DNA of 64,000 nt from Cyprinodon diabolis. Taxonomy: Eukaryota > Chordata > Actinopteri > Cyprinodontiformes > Cyprinodontidae. The notes below the pieces were generated by a model. The model saw only the letters and a list, made by a program, of their open reading frames with translations. It made no database searches and was not told the DNA's origin. Location: assembly GCA_030533445.1 (NCBI GenBank), contig CM060064.1, positions 47,503,787-47,567,786 of the forward strand, written 5' to 3'. Below are positions 27,101 through 33,100 of this stretch, in pieces (position 1 is the stretch's first letter; each line of letters opens with the position of its first letter). Made by a program: the position numbers and the translations under genes.

Positions 27101-30100
27101 TTCCCGGTCATGGGATGCTGCAGGGCGTCACCATGGAAACAACAGTTGGTTCAGACATGAGGAAAGTGATTCAGTTCCTAGGAGTCCCATATGCCCGGCC
27201 ACCAATAGGACCACTTCGCTTTGAGGCGGCGCAACCAGCTGATTGGACAGGAACATGGGACGCCACCAAACCCAGGTAGCTGCCCATCAGGATCTGTTCT
27301 AAGGAGACTCGTTGCAGAAACATGGATGGACCTTTTGTCCGCTTTCTCTTGCAGGGCCAGCTGCGTCCAGCCTGGCGATGAAGAGTCCAGAGCTTCCAGT
27401 GAGGATTGTCTCTACCTGAACATCTTCACACCTGCTGCTCTGGTGAGAAAGGAAGGTCCCTCTGGTCCGACTAAAATCTCTACAATCAGTTTTTATATTT
27501 GCAGCAACAAAAGCTTAGGTTTTGATGGCTTAAAAGCCTAAATATTTAGATCCTGACAGGAGTAGAGAAACTTGAGGTTCTGGAGTCTCATGTTGGACCC
27601 ATTCAATTCTATTCAGTTTATTTCTATAGCGCCAATTCACGTCATGTCATCTCAGGTCACTTTCCAGTTCACCAGATCATCCAGTCAGATTGATTCAAAG
27701 TTTTCTATCTAAGGAAAACCAGCTGATTGCATCGACTCATTGACTCTTCAGCAATCCCTCACACTAAGCATGCTTGTAGCGACAGTGGAGAGGAAAAACT
27801 CCCTTTGAACAGGAAGAAACCTCCAGCAGAACCAGGCTCAGTGTGAGCGTCCATCTGCTGAGGCCCACTGGGGTTCAAGGAGACAGAAGCAGATATAGAA
27901 AAACAAGCATAGATACAAGAGGCAACTGGAAACACACAGCCAGGCAGACGAGCTCCGAGCCAGCTCCCATGTCAGAGGATGAAGAGAGCACATCCAGTTA
28001 GTCACAATCAGAGAAACAGGACTACACTGGAAAACAGGCCAAGCTCCAACATCTAGAAACAAAGGTGTTGATGGCAGCAGCACAGCTGATATTTCTCAGA
28101 TTCTGCAGAGTGGGAGAATAGAGATAGAATGAAGCAGAATGATGAAAAAGGGGTCCCTATGTCCTCCAGCAGTCTAAGCCTATAGCAGCAGAACTATAGA
28201 GATAGATCAGGATAACCTGAGCCACCCTAACCATAAGCTTTATCAAAAAGGAAAGTTTTAAGCCTAGCCTTAAAAGTAGACAGGGTGTCTGCCTCACGGA
28301 CTAAAACTGGTAGTTGGTTCCAGAGGACCACGGCCCGTCCGACTCATTTATTAACAGAGCTGAATCCTTCAGGAAGACTTGATTTAGTTCTGGGACTTTT
28401 CTATCTGCTTGTCCTTTAGAGGGGACGTGTCCCGGTTCTTGTTTACTTCTTCAACTCTCCAAGCAACCAGAACCTGCTGGATGGCTCCGCCCTCGCTGCT
28501 CTGGGTAACATCGTCGTGGTTACAGCCAGCTATCGGACTGCAGCGCTGGGTTTCCTGACTGCAGGTTAGTACGACTCATATCGAATCAGATCAACGGCAT
28601 GAAACACACGCTTGATCTCATCATCTCTGTCATGCAGGTGATCTCCATGGTAACTACGGCCTGTCGGACCAGCAGGCGGCACTTCGTTGGGTCAATGCCC
28701 ACATTTCTCTGGTTGGCGGAGACAACAGGAGTGTGACAGTGGGGGCAGAGCGTCGCGGTGCTGACATCAGCAGCCTTCATCTTCTTTCTTCTGCTCCTTT
28801 GTTCCAGCGAATGATCCTGATGGTTAGATGATAAAATTTTCCCCTCATCCTCAGGAGTTCTGCTTCCTCCATTATCATCCAGGATGATAATATGCTTACT
28901 GAGAAGAAGCTGGAAGCAGCAGGATGTGTTTTTAATTATGACTGATGATTGATAATCATCAGCTCTTCAGCTTCAAATGATAATATTTTTCTATCTCTTT
29001 TCTAACAGGGAGGTTCTGTTTTCTCTCCATCTTTGGTCCAAACTCCTGCCGCCTCCAGAAGGCAGGCGATCGAATTGGCTCGAGAACTGGGTTGCGTGAA
29101 CTCTGACCTCAGTGATGAACGTCTTATGGTCGCCTGCCTTAGATCGACTCCTGTCCACAAACTAAACGCCGCTCAGACCAAAGTCTGTGTCCAGAACTCT
29201 GTACTTCTGCTGCTCAGTTTTTACATATCTGACCCGTATGTGTTGTTTTGTAGCTGTTGGCGGTGAGCGGTCCGTTCCAGTCGTGGTCTCCAGTCCAGGG
29301 TTCTGTCTCTGAGTCCACATCCTTCCACAGAGTTGATTTGTTGCTGGGAACATCGGAGCATGATGGTCTGATCAGCAGGGCTCGAAGGATAAAGGTCAGA
29401 GGTCACTTCCCATTTATGTACAAAATCAAATGACTGAGCCATGATCACATGACTCAACCATGAGTCACATGACTGTCTGTAGGACTTCGAGGCTCTGCAG
29501 GGTCGAGCTGATGGGAAGACGGCGTTCTACGAGGCTCTGAGCCGGTCCCTGGGTGGAGCATCAGGAAATGAGCTGTTGAAGGAGGCGGCAACCTGGTTCT
29601 ACTCTCTGGATCACAACCCGTCAGCCGCTGGTTACAACCTGTTCTCCAGAGCACTCAACAACGCCACTAGGTGACAATGCTGCCAATCCAAAGTTTCAAG
29701 ACTTAGAATTAGCCTTAAAACTCTATAGTTCTGCTGCTATAGGCTTAACCTGCTGGAGGACATAGGGACCCCTTTTTCACCACTTTGCTTCATTCTATCT
29801 CCATTTTTTTGTTCTGCAGAATTTATCAGTTTAATCTTTAACTTTACGCTCTCTCTACTTTATCCTCATCATAATAGCTTCATATTTTCCCTTATTTTAT
29901 TCTGATATCTTATTTGTACTTGATTACATACTTATTGTTCTCTCTTCTCTAAACAGTTGCACTGCAAGAAAAAAACATCCTGCAAGGCATTAATAAAGTA
30001 ATAGTTCAGTGGTTCTGATTCTGATGGACTGTTCCTTTCTGGCTTTGAGTCCATGCTGGAGAGAAATATTAGCAGTGCTGCTGATATTGGATCGGCTGGT

Positions 30101-33100
30101 GTTGCCACTTGATATGCTGCTTTTAGCTTTGGATAGGCTGGCATTATGTTTAGATAGGCTGGCGTTATGTTTAGATAGGCTGGCGTTAGCTTTGGATAGG
30201 CTAGCGTTATGTTTACATAGGCTGGCGTTAGCTTTGGATAGGCTGGAGTTAGCTTTGGATAGGCTGGAGTTAGCATTGGAAAGGCTGGCGTTATGTTTAG
30301 ATAGGCTGGCGTTAGCTTTGAATAGGCTGGAGTTAGCTTTGGATAGGCTGGAGTTAGCATTGGAAAGGCTGGCTTTAGCTTTAGATAGGCTGGCGTTAGC
30401 TTTGGATAGGCTGGAGTTAGCTTTGGATAGGCTGGAGTTAGCATTGGAAAGGCTGGCTTTAGCTTTAGATAGGCTGGCGTTAGCTTTGGATAGGCTGGCG
30501 TCAGCTTTGGATAGGCTGGCGTTAGCTTTGGATAGGCTGGAGTTAGCATTGGAAAGGCTGGCTTTAGCTTTAGATAGGCTGGCGTTAGCTTTGGATAGGC
30601 TGGCGTTATGTTTAGATAGGCTGGCGTTATGTTTACATAGGCTGGCGTTAGCTTTGGATAGGCTGGCGTTATGTTTAGATAGGCTGGCGTTAGCTTTGGA
30701 TAGGCTGGCGTTATGTTTACATAGGCTGGCGTTAGCTTTGGATAGGCTGGAGTTAGCATTGGAAAGGCTGGCGTTATGTTAAGATAGGCTGGCGTTAGCT
30801 TTGGATAGGCTGGAGTTAGCTTTGGATAGGCTGGAGTTAGCATTGGAAAGGCTGGCGTTATGTTTAGATAGGCTGGCGTTAGCTTTGGATAGGCTGGAGT
30901 TAGCTTTTGATTGGCTGGAGTTAGCATTGGAAAGGCTGGCATTATGTTTAGATAGGCTGGCATTAGCTTTGGATAGGCTGGAGTTAGCTTTGGATAGGCT
31001 GGAGTTAGCATTGGAAAGGCTGGCTTTAGCTTTAGATAGGCTGGCGTTAGCTTTGGATAGGCTGGAGTTAGCTTTGGATAGGCTGGAGTTAGCATTGGAA
31101 AGGCTGGAGTTAGCTCTGGATAGGCTGGAGTTAGCATTGGAAAGGCTGGAGTTAGCTTTGGATAGGCTGGAGTTAGCATTGGAAAGGCTGGCGTTATGTT
31201 TAGATAGGCTGGTGTTAGCTTTGGATAGGCTGGAGTTAGCTTTGGATAGGCTGGAGTTAGCATTGGAAAGGCTGGCTTTAGCTTTAGATAGGCTGGCGTT
31301 AGCTTTGGATAGGCTGGAGTTAGCTTTGGATAGGCTGGAGTTAGCATTGGAAAGGCTGGCTTTAGCTTTAGATAGGCTGGCGTTAGCTTTGGATAGGCTG
31401 AAGTTAGCATTGGAAAGGCTGGCTTTAGCTTTAGATAGGCTGGCTTTAGCTTTGGATAGGCTGGCGTCAGCTTTGGATAGGCTGGCGTCAGCTTTGGATA
31501 GGCTGGAGTTAGCATTGGAAAGGCTGGCTTTAGCTTTAGATAGGCTGGCGTTAGCTTTGGATAGGCACATCAATACTGCGCCATAAGTTCCTGTTTAAAG
31601 GAACATTTTCTTCTCCACCATCGCTGCATGATTGCTTGGTGAGATGGATTGCTACAGACTGAAAGACGCTGAGTCATTAAATGTCAAATACACTATATTG
31701 CCAAAAGTATTTGCTCACCCCTCCAAATTATTGGAATCAGGTGTTCCAATCACTTCCATGGCCACAGGTGTATAAATTCAAGCACCTAGGCATGCAGACT
31801 GTTTTTACAAACATTTGTGAAAGAATGGGTCGCTCTCAGGAGCTCAGTGAATTCCAGCGTGGAACTGTGATAGGATGCCACCTGTGCAACAAATCCAGTC
31901 GTGAAATTTCCTCGCTCCTAAATATTCCACAGTCAACTGTCAGCTGTATTATAAGAAAATGGAAGTGTTTGGGAACGACAGCAACTCAGCCACGAAGTGG
32001 TAGGCCACGTAAACTGACGGAGCGGGGTCAGCGGATGCTGAAGCGCATAGTGCGAAGAGGTCGCCAACTTTCTGCAGAGTCAATCACTACAGACCTCCAA
32101 ACTTCATGTGGCCTTCAGATTAGCTCAAGAACAGTGCGCAGAGAGCTTCATGGAATGGGTTTCCATGGTCGAGCAGCTGCATCCAAGCCATACATAACCA
32201 AGTGCAATGCAAAGCGTCGGATGCGGTGGTGTAAAGCACGCCGCCACTGGACTCTAGAGCAGTGGAGACGCGTTCTCTGGAGTGACGAATCGCGCTTCTC
32301 CATCTGGCAATCTGATGGACGGGTCTGGGTTTGGCGGTTGCCAGGAGAACGGTACTTGTCTGACTGCATTGTGCCAAGTGTAAAGTTTGGTGGAGGGGGG
32401 ATTATGGTGTGGGGTTGTTTTTCAGGAGCTGGGCTTGGCCCCTTAGTTCCAGTGAAAGGAACTCTGAATGCTTCAGCATACCAAGACATTTTGGACAATT
32501 CCATGCTCCCAACTTTGTGGGAACAGTTTGGAGCTGGCCCCTTCCTCTTCCAACATGACTGTGCACCAGTGCACAAAGCAAGGTCCATAAAGACATGGAT
32601 GACAGAGTCTGGTGTGGATGAACTTGACTGGCCTGCACAGAGTCCTGACCTCAACCCGATAGAACACCTTTGGGATGAATTAGAGCGGAGACTGAGAGCC
32701 AGGCCTTCTCGTCCAACATCAGTGTGCGACCTCACAAATGCGCTTCTGGAAGAATGGTCAAAAATTCCCATAAACACACTCCTAAACCTTGTGGACAGCC
32801 TTCCCAGAAGAGTTGAAGCTGTTCTAGCTGCAAAGGGTGGACCGACGTCATATTGAACCCTATGGATTAGGAACGGGATGTCACTTAAGCTCATATGTGA
32901 GTCAAGGCAGGTGAGCAAATACTTTTGGCAATATAGTGTATATTCAGATATTTAATACATTTAACCATGTTTTAAGTTCCATGGGACCAACACTAGAGGT
33001 CAAAGGTTAGAAATGGTTCTTTAAACCCTGTGAGCCAGCAGTCAGCTAAGCTAATGACCAACCCTCTGTGTTTGACTGCAGAGATCAGTTCATCATCTGT

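Noticed and set aside
28638..28822. Active serine esterase encoded by the ChEL exons
   Set aside because: The nucleophile position reads arginine and the domain is fused to thyroglobulin repeats, as in all thyroglobulins.
29932..31515. 527-residue minus frame (LTPAYPK) and the 257-264 residue frames over the same stretch
   Set aside because: A 21-bp unit without stops keeps several frames open on both strands; no start context, composition or homology of a protein.
31681..31824. Upstream extension of the Tc1 transposase frame
   Set aside because: The open frame continues into the inverted repeat by chance; the family start is the ATG at 31825.
32148..32918. 256-residue minus frame opposite the Tc1 transposase
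   Set aside because: Shadow frame of a real coding region; it runs through the transposon end and has no family resemblance.
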